A stretch of DNA of 64,000 nucleotides from Bradyrhizobium sp. 164 (GCF_023073715.1 NZ_JADPKA010000093.1:1-64000), one strand, 5' to 3'. Positions 1 through 9,019 are shown, counted from the first letter of the stretch. Program-made: numbers and translations. Notes: a model not told the origin generated them from the sequence alone.

Positions 1-47
1 GGTCTCCTTCCAAGCCATCGGCAAGCCCTCCTTGCCGAATAGTTGAC

Positions 48-92
48 CTGTTACCCATGTCGCCGGTCTAGTCTGTTACCCATGTAGCCGGT
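48..92. repeat. Two tandem 20-bp direct repeats
   Basis: Two 20-bp units at 48-67 and 73-92 share the core TGTTACCCATGT and differ at one base (C or A after the core); their starts are 25 bp apart. The arrangement resembles a decayed insertion-sequence end, but no transposase gene can be read beside it because the window begins here. Origin is inference. Confidence 0.5.
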
Positions 93-102
93 TTGGACCC
101 AC

Positions 103-310
103 TTCCCTTCTCCCCTTGTGGGAGAGGGTGGCAAAGGCCGCCTCCGGCGGCCGTCCTTAAAAGACGCCGAAGCGAAGCTTCGGCTTTGGCGCCGGATGAG
201 GGGTATCTCTCCGCGAACTCAAATCGCGTGAACGCGCGGAGAGAACCCCTCACCCAAGTGAGTCTGTGTCTACCGGCGAGTTGCCCTCTCCCACACGGGG
301 CGAGGGCACA
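103..310. repeat. Dispersed palindromic intergenic repeat, family A
   Basis: This element has outer arms of the type CCCTTGTGGGAGAGGG and CCCTCTCCCACACGGGG, with inner arms GATGAGGGGT and ACCCCTCACCCAAG. Related copies lie at 10977-11123, 13911-14010, 54865-54923 and 58719-58840. The stretch 1-331 contains no gene that I can support; it holds this repeat and the tandem repeat before it. Confidence 0.75.
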
Positions 311-331
311 CTCATGCGCACTCGCTTTGAG

Positions 332-1615
332 CTAGCGCATACCGACCCGCTTCGCGTCCTTGCTCACGATTGCCGGCTTGGCGTTCAGCGCCTCGACCTG
401 GAAACCCGCGACGCGCTTGTAGTTGGCGGCGATGTCTTCCAGCTCCTGCTGCGACAGCACGTCGGTGACGACCTCAAAGCCGTCGGGCGCGCGCTCCTCG
501 ACCAGCTGCATCACCTGCTCGGGGCCGTTCTTGCGGTTGAGCAGGACGAGGTCGGTGGTCGCGGGCCTGCGCTCGGCCTCATAGGCGAGCAGCGCTGCCT
601 GCGTCGGTCCATGCGCCAGGATTTCACGCGTGATGACGCGGGCATCGAGGATCGCCTGCGAGGCGCCGTTCGATCCGATCGGATACATGGGATGAGCGGC
701 ATCGCCCATCAGCGTGACACGGCCGAACGTCCATTGCGACACCGGATCACGGTCGACCAGCGGATATTCGTAGGCGTGCGGGCAGTTCTTGATCAGGCCG
801 GGCACGTCGAGCCAGTCGAACCGCCAGCTCTCGAACCAGGGCAGAAATTCCTCCAGCCGCGCCGTGCGGTTATAGTCCTCGCGGCGCCATTGATAGGTCG
901 GCGGCATGTGGCGCTCGGCGACCCAGTTGATGAGGTGATTGCCCGCCGCATCCGGCTCTTTCGAGATCGGGTAGCAGACGAATTTCAGGATCTCATGGCC
1001 GGCCATGATCATGGTGCGGCCGGTGAGGAAGGCCTTCGCCGGCGTGACGCCCCGCCAGAGAATGCGGCCGTTCCAGATCGGCGGACCTTCGTTCGGATAG
1101 AGCTTTTCGCGCGCGGCGGAATGGATGCCATCGGCGGCGATTAGGATCGCGCCGTCGTAGCTGCCTGCGGCTTTGCCGGTCGCCCTGTCGATGAAGTCGG
1201 CGCGCACGCCACCCGCCGTCTCGGTCCAGCCGGTCAGATGATGGCTGGTGAGAATGTTCTCGCGGCCGAGCCGCTCGACCGCAGTGTCGAGCAGGAGCTG
1301 CTGGAGCGTGCCGCGATGGAGCGAGAATTGCGGCCATTTGTAGCCGGCCTCTAGCCCGCGCGGCTCGCTCCAGATCGGCTTGCCATGCTTGGAAAAATAG
1401 GCGAGCTCGCGGGTGCGCACGCCGCTGGCGTCGAGCTTTTCCATCAGTCCGAGCTCGATCAGCTCGCGCACCGCATGCGGCAGCACGTTGATGCCGACGC
1501 CGAGCGGCTTCAATTCCGCGACGCTCTCGAACACTTTTACGGGAACGCCGATTCCGTGCAGGCTGAGCGCAAGCGTCAGCCCGCCGATGCCGCCACCGGC
1601 GATGAGTACCGTCAT
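332..1615 (-). CDS. FAD-dependent monooxygenase (PhzS/salicylate hydroxylase-like)
   Basis: Predicted 427-residue cytosolic flavoprotein of the class A aromatic hydroxylase fold. The N-terminal Rossmann motif GGGIGG (residues 7-12) binds the FAD ADP moiety, AADGIHSAAR near residue 161 matches the DG motif, and GDAAHPMYPIGSNGA near residue 304 is the second FAD/ribityl motif. These enzymes hydroxylate aromatic or heteroaromatic acids with NAD(P)H and O2; the substrate cannot be told. The ATG at 1615 is preferred over an upstream in-frame codon because a strong AGGAGGGG Shine-Dalgarno precedes it. It is divergent from a glutathione S-transferase gene, and a shared promoter region (1616-1743) is plausible. 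The closest annotated relatives are usually called flavin-dependent oxidoreductases. Confidence 0.85.
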   Translation of the reverse strand: MTVLIAGGGIGGLTLALSLHGIGVPVKVFESVAELKPLGVGINVLPHAVRELIELGLMEKLDASGVRTRELAYFSKHGKPIWSEPRGLEAGYKWPQFSLHRGTLQQLLLDTAVERLGRENILTSHHLTGWTETAGGVRADFIDRATGKAAGSYDGAILIAADGIHSAAREKLYPNEGPPIWNGRILWRGVTPAKAFLTGRTMIMAGHEILKFVCYPISKEPDAAGNHLINWVAERHMPPTYQWRREDYNRTARLEEFLPWFESWRFDWLDVPGLIKNCPHAYEYPLVDRDPVSQWTFGRVTLMGDAAHPMYPIGSNGASQAILDARVITREILAHGPTQAALLAYEAERRPATTDLVLLNRKNGPEQVMQLVEERAPDGFEVVTDVLSQQELEDIAANYKRVAGFQVEALNAKPAIVSKDAKRVGMR

Positions 1616-1743
1616 GACAAACCCCCTCCTGTTGCCGGCGTCTTGGCACAGGCGGGCGGCGGTGGGCAACTGCGAAGAGGGTATCGTGCTATGGACGTGG
1701 GGGCCGGCAGCCGTTAATTTCCAGCTTTCCCACGAGGTCCGAC

Positions 1744-2364
1744 ATGCTCAAGCTCTACTACGCCACTGGCACCTGCGCGCTCGCCACCTACATCACCTTA
1801 GAGGAGGCCGGCGCCGACTACACGGCCGAACGGCTGAGCTTCAAAGATAACCAGCAGAACAGCCCGGACTATCTCGCCATCAATCCGAAGGGCCGCGTGC
1901 CGGCGCTGGTGACCGATCGCGGCGTCCTGACCGAGACGCCGGCGATGCTGGCCTACCTCGCGCAGACCTTCCCCAAGGCGAAGCTCGCGCCGCTCGACGA
2001 TCCATTCGACTTCGCCCAGGTGCAGTCGTTCAACTCCTATCTCTGCTCGACCGTACACATCAACCATGCCCACAAGATGCGCGGTCCGCGCTGGGCGACG
2101 CAGGAGAGCTCGTTCGCCGACATGAAGGCGATGGTCCCGAAGACCATGGGCGCCTGCTTCTCCCTGATCGAGCAGAAGATGTTTCGGGGCCCTTGGGTGA
2201 TGGGCGAGCAGTACACGATCTGCGATCCCTATCTCTACACCCTCTCGACCTGGCTCGAAGGCGACAGCGTCGACATCAACGCGACGCCGAAGATCGCGGA
2301 TCACTTCAAGCGCATGTCCGACCGCCCCGCCGTGCGCAAGGTAATGGAGGCGCAGAAGGCATAA
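1744..2364 (+). CDS. Glutathione S-transferase
   Basis: A 206-residue protein with the usual two-domain GST length. The N-terminal thioredoxin-like domain opens with KLYYATGTCALATYI; the Cys at residue 11 sits where beta-class bacterial GSTs carry their catalytic Ser/Cys, and VPALV followed by a TETPAMLAYLA segment forms the glutathione gamma-glutamyl binding region. The C-terminal all-helical domain contains the conserved IADHFKRMSDRPAVRKVM tail. It likely conjugates or reduces electrophiles with glutathione in the cytosol. It is transcribed divergently from the flavin monooxygenase, so detoxification of an aromatic product is a reasonable guess only. A short palindromic repeat follows the stop codon. 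Confidence 0.9.
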   Translation: MLKLYYATGTCALATYITLEEAGADYTAERLSFKDNQQNSPDYLAINPKGRVPALVTDRGVLTETPAMLAYLAQTFPKAKLAPLDDPFDFAQVQSFNSYLCSTVHINHAHKMRGPRWATQESSFADMKAMVPKTMGACFSLIEQKMFRGPWVMGEQYTICDPYLYTLSTWLEGDSVDINATPKIADHFKRMSDRPAVRKVMEAQKA

Positions 2365-2372
2365 GCGGCCTT

Positions 2373-2458
2373 GTTGGGTGGGCAAAGGCGCGAAGTGCCG
2401 TGCCCACCCATTTCCAAGCCGCGAGATGGTGGGCACCTTCGCTTTGCCGACCCTACGG
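2373..2458. repeat. Dispersed intergenic repeat, family D
   Basis: The arms GGGTGGGCAAAGGCG and CTTTGCCGACCCTAC face each other, with inner GTGCCCACC and GGTGGGCAC. A second copy is at 59417-59547. It fills the gap between the convergent GST and LysR genes and could act as a hairpin in RNA. Confidence 0.7.
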
Positions 2459-3377
2459 GAGCTTGCGCTTGGCTTTCTCCAACTCCCGTCCGGTGTCCAG
2501 CATCAGCCGCCGCAGCCAGACCGATCCCGGGTCCATCTGCGCGCGGGTCGGATGGAACATGAACTGCTCGTCGATGCCGGGGTCGAGCGGCGGCGTCACC
2601 GTGACGAGGCCGAGCTGGCTCGACAGCGCCGCGATCAGCCGGCGCGGCACGAAGGCGACGAGGTCGGTGCGGGCGGCGACGTGCAGGGCTTCGAGGTATC
2701 CAGGCACGACCAGCGAGACGTGCCGCTCGATGCCTTTGCTGCGCAGCCAGGTATCGATCAGATCCTCGCTCTGGCCGCGGATGATCACGCCGACATGACG
2801 CGCAGCTAGGAACGCCGAGCGGCGCTTCAGCTTCGCCCCCATGGGATGGCCGCGCCGCACCGCCAGCGCATCGCTGTCGGTGTAAAGCAGCTGGCGGTGA
2901 AATCCCTTGAAGGCGTTGCCGATCGAGATCACGAGGTCGATGGTGCGGGCGAACTCGGCGTGGAAGATCGCAGGTCCCCGCCATGGCACGATTTCGATGC
3001 GGACATTGGGCGCAAGGCGCGTCACCTTCTCCATCAGCGGCGGCATCAACAGCTCGACCGCAAGGTCCGGCATCATCAGGCGAAATTGCCGTTCGCTACG
3101 CGCCGCGTCGAAGTCCTCAGGCACGAACAATCCACGCACCTGGTCGAGCGCGTGGGCCAGCGGTGCGCGGAGCGCCTCGGCCCGTAGTGTCAGCTCCATG
3201 CGCGCGCCGGTACGCACCAAAAGCGGATCGCCAAAGATGTCACGCAGGCGCTGGAGCGCATGGCTCGCCGCCGGTTGCGACAGGCCCGATCCGGAGTGCG
3301 GCGCGGCTGACATTGGCCTCGCGCAGCAATGCATCGAGAGCGGTCAGGAGGTTGAGGTCAAGCGAATTCAAATTCAT
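2453..3377 (-). pseudogene. LysR-family transcriptional regulator, frameshifted
   Basis: Read from ATG 3377, the protein begins as a canonical LysR helix-turn-helix (LDLNLLTALDALLREANVSRAALRIG). It then breaks; the continuation LSQPAASHALQRLRDIFGDPLLVRTG is in another frame. Removing one G/C from the CCC at 3285-3287 restores RIGLSQPAASHAL exactly, giving about 307 residues, the normal family length, with an intact C-terminal co-inducer domain ending at 2453. So there is one extra base in the winged-HTH coding region. It is either a recent inactivation or a sequence error. The gene is divergent from the SnoaL-like gene at 3470, which it would be expected to regulate across the 92-bp gap, where an imperfect GATA(N10)TATC dyad lies near 3387-3404. 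Confidence 0.8.
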
Positions 3378-3469
3378 GAGGTGAATAGATATCATATTAG
3401 CTATCGATTTGAAGAATTGTATTCGGCCGGCGATGATCTTCCCCGATGTCACCACAAGGAGATGCCGCC

Positions 3470-3913
3470 ATGAGCGCGAGCGCTAACAAGAAACTGATGC
3501 AGGATATCTTTGCCGCCGCCGCCAACCCTGATCCCGCAGCGCGCGACCGCGCGCTGTTCGCCGCGAGCCTTGCCGACGACGCCAAATGGGTCGTGACCGG
3601 GCAATATTCCTGGTCGCGCACCTTCGCAGGCAAGGAGGCGATCCTCAACGATCTGCACGGCTATGTCCGCACCCGCCTGCGTGACCGCACGCGCACGGTC
3701 GCCCACCGCTTCATTGCCGATGGCGATATCGTCGTGGTGGAAGCCAAGGGCGACAACGTCACGCCCGAAGGTGTCCGTTACGACAACGACTATTGTCTCG
3801 TGTTTCGCCTGGAGGACGGCAAGATCAAGGAGATCCGGGAATATTGCGACTCAGTCCTGACCGAGAAGGCGCTCGGTCCTTTTCCCCAAGCGGGCATGAG
3901 GGCGGCGAGCTGA
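3470..3913 (+). CDS. SnoaL/NTF2-like domain protein
   Basis: A 147-residue protein with the length and pattern of the NTF2-like superfamily (SnoaL-like polyketide cyclase or ketosteroid-isomerase-like). Features are an N-terminal helix, WVVTGQYSWSRTFAGKEAI, then the beta strands IVVVEAKGD and YCLVFRLEDGKIKEIREYCDS, whose last strand is the typical NTF2 hallmark. These proteins form cone-shaped alpha+beta folds that may isomerise, cyclise or merely bind small hydrophobic molecules; no specific activity can be assigned. The ATG at 3470 is chosen because AAGGAG lies 8 bases upstream. It is divergent from the frameshifted LysR gene, suggesting regulation by it. Confidence 0.8.
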   Translation: MSASANKKLMQDIFAAAANPDPAARDRALFAASLADDAKWVVTGQYSWSRTFAGKEAILNDLHGYVRTRLRDRTRTVAHRFIADGDIVVVEAKGDNVTPEGVRYDNDYCLVFRLEDGKIKEIREYCDSVLTEKALGPFPQAGMRAAS

Positions 3914-3972
3914 GTGGATTGAGCCGCGTCACCTCCGCCGGCCGATGTCGTCCGCCACAGCCGATAACGATC

Positions 3973-4134
3973 GTGCAGACCTGGCAGGCGCTGGTCGAAA
4001 TGGCCCGCCTCAGGCGCGAGCGGTCTCAGGCACGATCTCAGCTCGCCGCCATGACCGAACGGGAGCTTCAGGACTGTGGGATAACCCGGGCAGAGATCGC
4101 CTACGAGCTGAAGAAGCCTGTCCGGCGGAAATAG
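3973..4134 (+). CDS. DUF1127 small basic protein
   Basis: About 53 residues from GTG 3973; an in-frame TTG at 3919 would give a longer form. The segment from WQALVEMARLRRER through MTERELQDCGITRAEI matches the DUF1127 (YjiS-like) pattern: an arginine-rich amphipathic helix, then the L-x-D-x-G-(I/L)-x-R motif. Small DUF1127 proteins of Rhizobiales and Rhodobacterales have been linked to RNA turnover and stress or phosphate responses, but the role here is unknown. There is no clear Shine-Dalgarno, so the start is uncertain. It lies just after the SnoaL-like gene on the same strand. Confidence 0.6.
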   Translation: MQTWQALVEMARLRRERSQARSQLAAMTERELQDCGITRAEIAYELKKPVRRK

Positions 4135-4409
4135 AGAGAGCGCGTCCAGGGCATCCCATGCAGCGATCTGCAAGCCGGTGCGGGACGCACGCCAGAACCT
4201 TGCGCAACTGCCGACAAAATCGGCAGTTGCGTCGGCGTTGCCGCGGCTCGGCGTGAAAAATTGGAAGGTTCAATTAACGAGTGTCCCCCATTGTGTCGCG
4301 GTGCAGCGTGAGTCGCAAAGACGCGACGCGCGGCTGCCAGGGTGGCCGGTGACGATCGCCGGAATTGTTCGGCCGCTCGAAGTGAAATGCATCTGGGTGG
4401 ACAGTGGGA

Positions 4410-6420
4410 ATGCCGAAGTTTCGTTTGCGGATCAGGGGACGCCTGTACGCAGGCTTCATGGCCCTTGTGGCGGTCGGTCTGGTGATGGCGGTGGTCGCCG
4501 TCTGGAATTTGCGGGCGGTGCAGGATCAGGTCGCAAGACAATCCGCGCTCTCGGACAGCAACGGCGCGGGTGCTGGAGATATCGGCCCATCTTCAGGCGA
4601 TTCAGCGCGCCAATCTGCGTTACGTCTACGACGCCAACGAGCCGGCGATGAAGGAGGCGCAAGAGCGGGAGACCGCGGCGACCGAGCTGTTGCAGGTCGG
4701 GGCGAAGGGAACGCGCTCGGAGGAGCGGCGAGCGCTCTACAACGGCCTCATCGACGACATCGCCAAAATGCGACGGCTGCGTGACAATCTCGGAGACGCC
4801 GTCAACGAGGCAAGAACGGGCAAGGCGACGCTGCTGCCGAGCGGGGAGGAGCTGGCCGTCAAGATGGGCAAGCTGGTCGATGCGGCGCGCGCCTCGGCCG
4901 ACGAGGACACCGCAGCGCTGGTCGCGGACCTCGAATCCAGAATCCTCCTTGTCCGGGTCGCAAACTGGCGTTTTCTGGCCGTGCGTGACGCGCAGGGGCC
5001 GGCGAATTTCAGGGCGAGCGTGGACAGGGCAGCGCAACGGCTCGCGGCGATCGAGAAAAGCCCACAGGCGACGGACTTGCGCGCCACGCTCGCGCCGGTG
5101 AAGACCTCGCTCGGAATCTACAAATCCGCGTTCGAGACGACATCGGCCGCGATGCTTCAGGCCGACGAGATCTATCACAAGAATCTCGCGCCCCTCATCG
5201 TCGATAGTATCGCCAGGCTCAAGGCCGCGGAAGCGACGCTGAAGAAAGACTATCAGGAATCGCGTAACCATGCCGAAGCTGTGATCGCCGGCACGACGAC
5301 CATTCAGGAGATCGCCGGCGGCCTCGCCATCCTGTTCGGCGGCATCGTCGCCTTCCTGATCGCCCGCAGCATCGTCGGGCCCCTCACCTCGATGACGCGC
5401 GCGATGGGGCGGCTGGCCGGCGGCAATCTCGATGTCGACATTCCCGGGAGCGGCAAGGCGGACGAGATCGGCGACATGGCCAAAGCGATCCAGGTATTCA
5501 AGGACAACATGATCGACACCGAGCGCATGCGCGCAGAGCAGGCCGAACTCGAGGCGCGGCAGGCCGAAAACCGCAAGAAAGACATGGTCAGGCTTGCCGA
5601 CCAGTTCGAGCGGGCCGTCGGCGAGATCGTCAACACAGTGTCATCGGCGTCGAACGAGCTGGAAGCGTCCGCCGGCACGCTGACCACGACCGCCTCGCGC
5701 GCCCAGGATCTGTCGACTGAAGTGGCGTCCGCATCGCAGGAAGCCACCGCCAACGTGCAGGCGGTCGCCTCCGCCACCGAGGAGCTGTCCTCGTCGGTCA
5801 GCGAGATCGCCCGCCAGGTGCAGGAATCCGCCCGCATCGCGGGTGAGGCCGTGGGTCAGGCGAGCAGGACCAATGACCGTGTCGGCGAGCTCTCCAAGGC
5901 GGCCGCTCGGATCGGCGATGTCGTCGAGCTGATCAGCACGATCGCCGGGCAAACCAATCTCCTCGCACTCAACGCCACCATAGAGGCTGCGCGCGCGGGC
6001 GAGGCCGGCCGCGGCTTTGCCGTCGTCGCGTCCGAGGTCAAGGCGCTCGCGGAGCAGACGGCGAGGGCGACCGGCGAGATCGGCCAGCAGATTGCCAACA
6101 TCCAGGGCGCTACCGAGCAATCGGTCGGCGCCATCAGGGAGATCAGCGGCACCATCGAGCGGCTGTCGGAGATTTCCTCGGCGGTCGCCGCCGCCGTGGA
6201 AGAGCAGGGCGCCGCCACGCAGGAAATCTCCCGCAACGTGCAGCAGGCCGCGCACGGGACCCAGCGCGTCTCGACCAATATCGGCGACGTGCAGCGCGGG
6301 GCGTCCGAGACCGGTTCGGCCTCCTCGCAGGTGCTCTCGGCGGCGCGCTCGCTATCGGCGGACAGCAACCGCTTGAAGGTCGAGGTCGCCAGGTTCCTGA
6401 ACTCGGTCCACGCCGCCTGA
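4410..6420 (+). pseudogene. Methyl-accepting chemotaxis protein, frameshifted after the first membrane segment
   Basis: From ATG 4410 the frame encodes a membrane anchor (LYAGFMALVAVGLVMAVVAV) and the start of a periplasmic helix. The rest of the receptor (LEISAHLQAIQRANLRYVY onward) is in another frame. Deleting one G of the pair at 4563-4564 rejoins them as SNARVLEISAHL. The restored product is about 670 residues: TM1, a helical sensor region of roughly 260 residues (four-helix-bundle or helical-bimodular type), TM2 (GGLAILFGGIVAFLIARSIV), HAMP, then a signalling hairpin with the conserved tip around NLLALNATIEAARAGEAGRGFAVVA. No C-terminal CheR pentapeptide is seen. An internal start could make a form lacking TM1. 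It may be real inactivation or an indel error; the LysR gene shows the same kind of lesion 1.3 kb away. Confidence 0.75.
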
Positions 6421-6433
6421 GTCGCAAAAGCAC

Positions 6434-6459
6434 GAGGCCACGCGCATGCGCGTGGCCTC
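6434..6459. terminator. 26-bp perfect palindrome between convergent genes
   Basis: A perfect dyad with arms GAGGCCACGCGC and GCGCGTGGCCTC, centred at AT, lies 14 bases past the chemotaxis stop codon and 19 bases before the end of the convergent GST gene. The stem could serve transcripts arriving from both sides. There is no U-run on the plus side, so termination is inferred from position. Confidence 0.6.
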
Positions 6460-6478
6460 ATGGACCGGCGCGGCGCGA

Positions 6479-7159
6479 TCAGGCCACTTTCGCCGTCATG
6501 TGCTTGAACATGTTGGCGCGGGCCTCGTCGTCCATCTCGGCCTTGAAGGTGAACTTGTCCTTCAACGCGATGGCACGCGCAGCCGCGGGGCGCGCTGAGA
6601 TCTCGTCCACCAGCCGCTTCACATTCGGGTATCGCGCAAAGGCGTCGTCGCCAAGCTTGAACGGCACCATCCGCGCCCAGCCCCACAGCGCCATGTCGAC
6701 GATCGAATAGTCGTCGCCGGCCATGTAGCGACGGTCTTTGAGGTGAGCGTCGACAACCCTGTAGTGGCGATCGGTCTCATACTGGTAGCGGTTGTGGGCG
6801 TAGTCGTGGTTCTGGTCCTTCGGCGCAAAATGCTTGAAGTGCACGGCCTGGCCCGAATAGGGGCCGACACCGGTTGCCACGAACATCAGCCAGGACAGGA
6901 GTTCGGCGCGATTGGCGGGCAGGAATTTGCCGGTCTTCTCGGCGAGATAGAGCAGGATGGCGTTGCTGTCGAAAACGATGGTGCCGCCGTCGTCGATCGC
7001 CGGCACCTTGGCATTCGGATTGATCTTGAGAAATTCCGGCGTGAATTGCTCGCCCTTGCGGGTGTCGATCGCGATGGGCTCGAACGGCAGTCCGGCCTCC
7101 TCGAGGAACAGCGCGACCTTGGTCGGGTTCGGCGATCCGTTGAAGTAGAATTTGAGCAT
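6479..7159 (-). CDS. Glutathione S-transferase, YfcG/Ure2p-like
   Basis: A 226-residue protein. The opening NGSPNPTKVALFLEEAGLP (residues 7-25) matches the Nu-class/Ure2p-like GSTs, in which a Thr/Asn near this loop contacts glutathione and the enzyme works as a disulfide-bond reductase more than a transferase. VPAIDDGG and VFDSNAILLYLAEKTG complete the thioredoxin-like domain. The C-terminal helical domain carries RYMAGDDYSIVDMALWGW, a typical N-capping box region. It is cytosolic. It is convergent with the chemotaxis gene, with a 26-bp palindrome between. It is a different subfamily from the GST at 1744. Confidence 0.88.
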   Translation of the reverse strand: MLKFYFNGSPNPTKVALFLEEAGLPFEPIAIDTRKGEQFTPEFLKINPNAKVPAIDDGGTIVFDSNAILLYLAEKTGKFLPANRAELLSWLMFVATGVGPYSGQAVHFKHFAPKDQNHDYAHNRYQYETDRHYRVVDAHLKDRRYMAGDDYSIVDMALWGWARMVPFKLGDDAFARYPNVKRLVDEISARPAAARAIALKDKFTFKAEMDDEARANMFKHMTAKVA

Positions 7160-7289
7160 CGATCATCTCCCCAGGGGTTCGTTGCCGAGAGCGGCGCCGC
7201 ATCATTGCCGCGAGGCCGCTTTGTCTGACCCGAACCATGCGGATGCGCAACCGGCGAGTTTGCCGGGCGGTATCTGCGCGCGGCGCAGA

Positions 7290-7616
7290 TCAGCCGGCGC
7301 AGACCAGCCCGATCGCCGCCGTAATGACCATCGCCGCGCCGACCGCTTCCAGGCGCAGCCCGAGCTTGGTCGCGAGATGCATGTCGGAGGCCCGCGCCTT
7401 GCGCTCCGATCCGCGCGCGTAGCCGTGCACGATGACATCGTGGTTGAAGTTGTCGTGGGCCTCGTTGCTGCTGGCAAGCCCGACGCAGACCACGAGCACT
7501 CCGAACAAGGCGAGGCCGAAAAATCCCAACAGTGCGATCAGGAACATCGGAAACATGCCGAGCAGGAAGATCGGCAGCAGCGGCACCAGCAGCAATGTCT
7601 CGGACTGTCGTCGCAT
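7290..7616 (-). CDS. Small membrane protein of unknown function
   Basis: A 108-residue protein that I do not recognise. The N-terminal half is one long hydrophobic stretch (residues about 8-48, LLLVPLLPIFLLGMFPMFLIALLGFFGLALFG), enough for two membrane helices. A polar loop rich in Asn, His and Arg follows (SNEAHDNFNHDVIVHGYARGSERKAR), then a last hydrophobic helix (VGAAMVITAAIGLVCAG). A three-helix inner-membrane topology is likely. No catalytic motif is seen. It stands alone between the GST and ccrM on the same strand, separated from ccrM by a family C repeat. Confidence 0.6.
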   Translation of the reverse strand: MRRQSETLLLVPLLPIFLLGMFPMFLIALLGFFGLALFGVLVVCVGLASSNEAHDNFNHDVIVHGYARGSERKARASDMHLATKLGLRLEAVGAAMVITAAIGLVCAG

Positions 7617-7685
7617 GGGATCCGGACCAGGACGGGGTGCGATGTGCTGATCCTAGTCCTGACAGCGGGCGCGTTCAACTACGCT

Positions 7686-7792
7686 CGTCATGCCGAGGGG
7701 CGCGAAGCGCGGGCCGGGAATCCATCGTACAACGGGGGCACGGGGGCCAATGGATTCCGGGTTCGCGCCAAGAGGCGCGCCCCGGAATGACC
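7686..7792. repeat. Dispersed palindromic repeat, family C
   Basis: The arms GTCATGCCGAGGGGCGCG and CGCGCCCCGGAATGAC frame an inner CCGGGAATCCAT/ATGGATTCCGG pair. A second copy is at 10297-10389. It lies directly downstream of the ccrM stop codon, where the hairpin may protect or end the mRNA. Confidence 0.75.
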
Positions 7793-7806
7793 ATCGAGAG
7801 GGGAAA

Positions 7807-8937
7807 CTACTCCGCCGCCATGCCGGCGCGGATCTCGGCGCGGAGCTCGTCGATCAGCTTGAGGCCCTTCTTGGTCTCGACGTGCCAGAAAGTCCAGCCG
7901 TTGCACGCGGCCGAGCCTTGCGCCACGGCGCCGATGCGGTGGATCGAGCCGACCTTGTCCCCTAACATGATGGCGCCGTCGGCGCGCACGAGAGCGCCGA
8001 GCTTCTTCTTGGCGTCGAACAGCTTCGTGCCGGGCATGATCATGCCGCGCTCGATCAGCTCGGAGAACGCCACCCGCGGCGCTTCGCGCGCGGTCATGAA
8101 CGGGGCCAGGCTCTCTTCCGGCAGCGGCTCGACGGCCGCGATGCGGGCTTCGGCCGCCTTCGCATAGGTCTTGTCGCGTTCGAACCCGATATAGGAGCGG
8201 CCGAGACGTTTTGCGACCGCGCCGGTGGTGCCGGTGCCGTTGAAGGGATCGATCACGAGATCGCCGGGCCTGGAGGAGGACAGCAGCACACGCGCGAGCA
8301 GGCCTTCCGGCTTCTGCGTCGGATGAACTTTCTTGCCGTCGGCGCCCTTGAGGCGCTCCTCGCCGGTGCAGAGCGGAATCAGCCAGTCGGAACGCGCCTG
8401 CACGTCCTCGTTCGCAGCTTTCAGGGCCTCGTAGTTGAACGTGTAGCCCTTGGCCTTCTCGTCGCGCGCGGCCCAGATCATGGTCTCGTGCGCGTTGGTG
8501 AAACGGCGGCCGCGGAAATTCGGCATCGGGTTGGTCTTGCGCCAGACGATGTCGTTGAGGAGCCAGAAGCCGAGATCCTGCATGATGGCGCCGACGCGGA
8601 AGATGTTGTGGTAGGAGCCGATCACCCAGATTGTCGCCGACGGCTTCATCGCGCGGCGGGCGGCAAGCAGCCAGGCGCGGGTGAAATCGTCATAGGCGGA
8701 GAACGAATCGAACTTGTCCCAGTCGTCGTCGACGGCATCGACATGGGATTCGTCAGGGCGCTTGAGATCGCCCTTAAGTTGAAGATTGTAGGGCGGATCG
8801 GCAAACACGAGGTCGACCGAACCGGCCTGAAGCTTCGACATCTCGGCGACGCAATCACCGAGGATGATACGATGCGAAGGGGACTCAAAATTTGTGCGGG
8901 GCGCCCTTGCAGACGCCCCGCGACGCGACTCTACCAT
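7807..8937 (-). CDS. ccrM: Cell-cycle-type DNA adenine methyltransferase CcrM
   Basis: A 376-residue beta-class N6-adenine methyltransferase: the catalytic DPPY motif (residues 47-50) precedes the AdoMet-binding DPFNGTGTTG (230-239). Between them is the target-recognition region with GSYHNIFRVG and WRKTNPMPNFRGRRFTNAHE, as in CcrM/HinfI-like enzymes acting on GANTC. The last ~85 residues form the RAMA-type C-terminal domain (MIMPGTKLFDAKKKLGALVRADG...GSIHRIGAVAQGSAACNGW) needed for DNA binding in CcrM. In alphaproteobacteria the enzyme remethylates DNA late in replication and times cell-cycle transcription. There is no partner restriction gene, so it is a solitary methylase. Its leader contains clustered GANTC sites and a CtrA-like box, annotated separately. 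Confidence 0.95.
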   Translation of the reverse strand: MVESRRGASARAPRTNFESPSHRIILGDCVAEMSKLQAGSVDLVFADPPYNLQLKGDLKRPDESHVDAVDDDWDKFDSFSAYDDFTRAWLLAARRAMKPSATIWVIGSYHNIFRVGAIMQDLGFWLLNDIVWRKTNPMPNFRGRRFTNAHETMIWAARDEKAKGYTFNYEALKAANEDVQARSDWLIPLCTGEERLKGADGKKVHPTQKPEGLLARVLLSSSRPGDLVIDPFNGTGTTGAVAKRLGRSYIGFERDKTYAKAAEARIAAVEPLPEESLAPFMTAREAPRVAFSELIERGMIMPGTKLFDAKKKLGALVRADGAIMLGDKVGSIHRIGAVAQGSAACNGWTFWHVETKKGLKLIDELRAEIRAGMAAE

Positions 8938-8956
8938 GACTCAAGAACTCTGACTC
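8882..8956. promoter_or_regulatory. Cluster of four GANTC methylation sites around the ccrM start
   Basis: GACTC occurs at 8882-8886, 8927-8931, 8938-8942 and 8952-8956, three of them within 30 bp. Two are inside the first codons of ccrM and two immediately upstream. Random expectation is about one site per 256 bp. In Caulobacter, GANTC sites in the ccrM leader make its promoter sensitive to methylation state; the same autoregulation here is inference. Confidence 0.6.
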
Positions 8957-9019
8957 AGGCGACGCTGTCGGCGACGCGGGACCAAACAACCGACTGACCG
9001 TTACATTGAAGCGGCAAAG

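Noticed and set aside
1..47. Possible C-terminal end of an upstream gene at the window edge
   Set aside because: All three forward frames give short ends before a stop, and none carries enough residues to assign to a gene.
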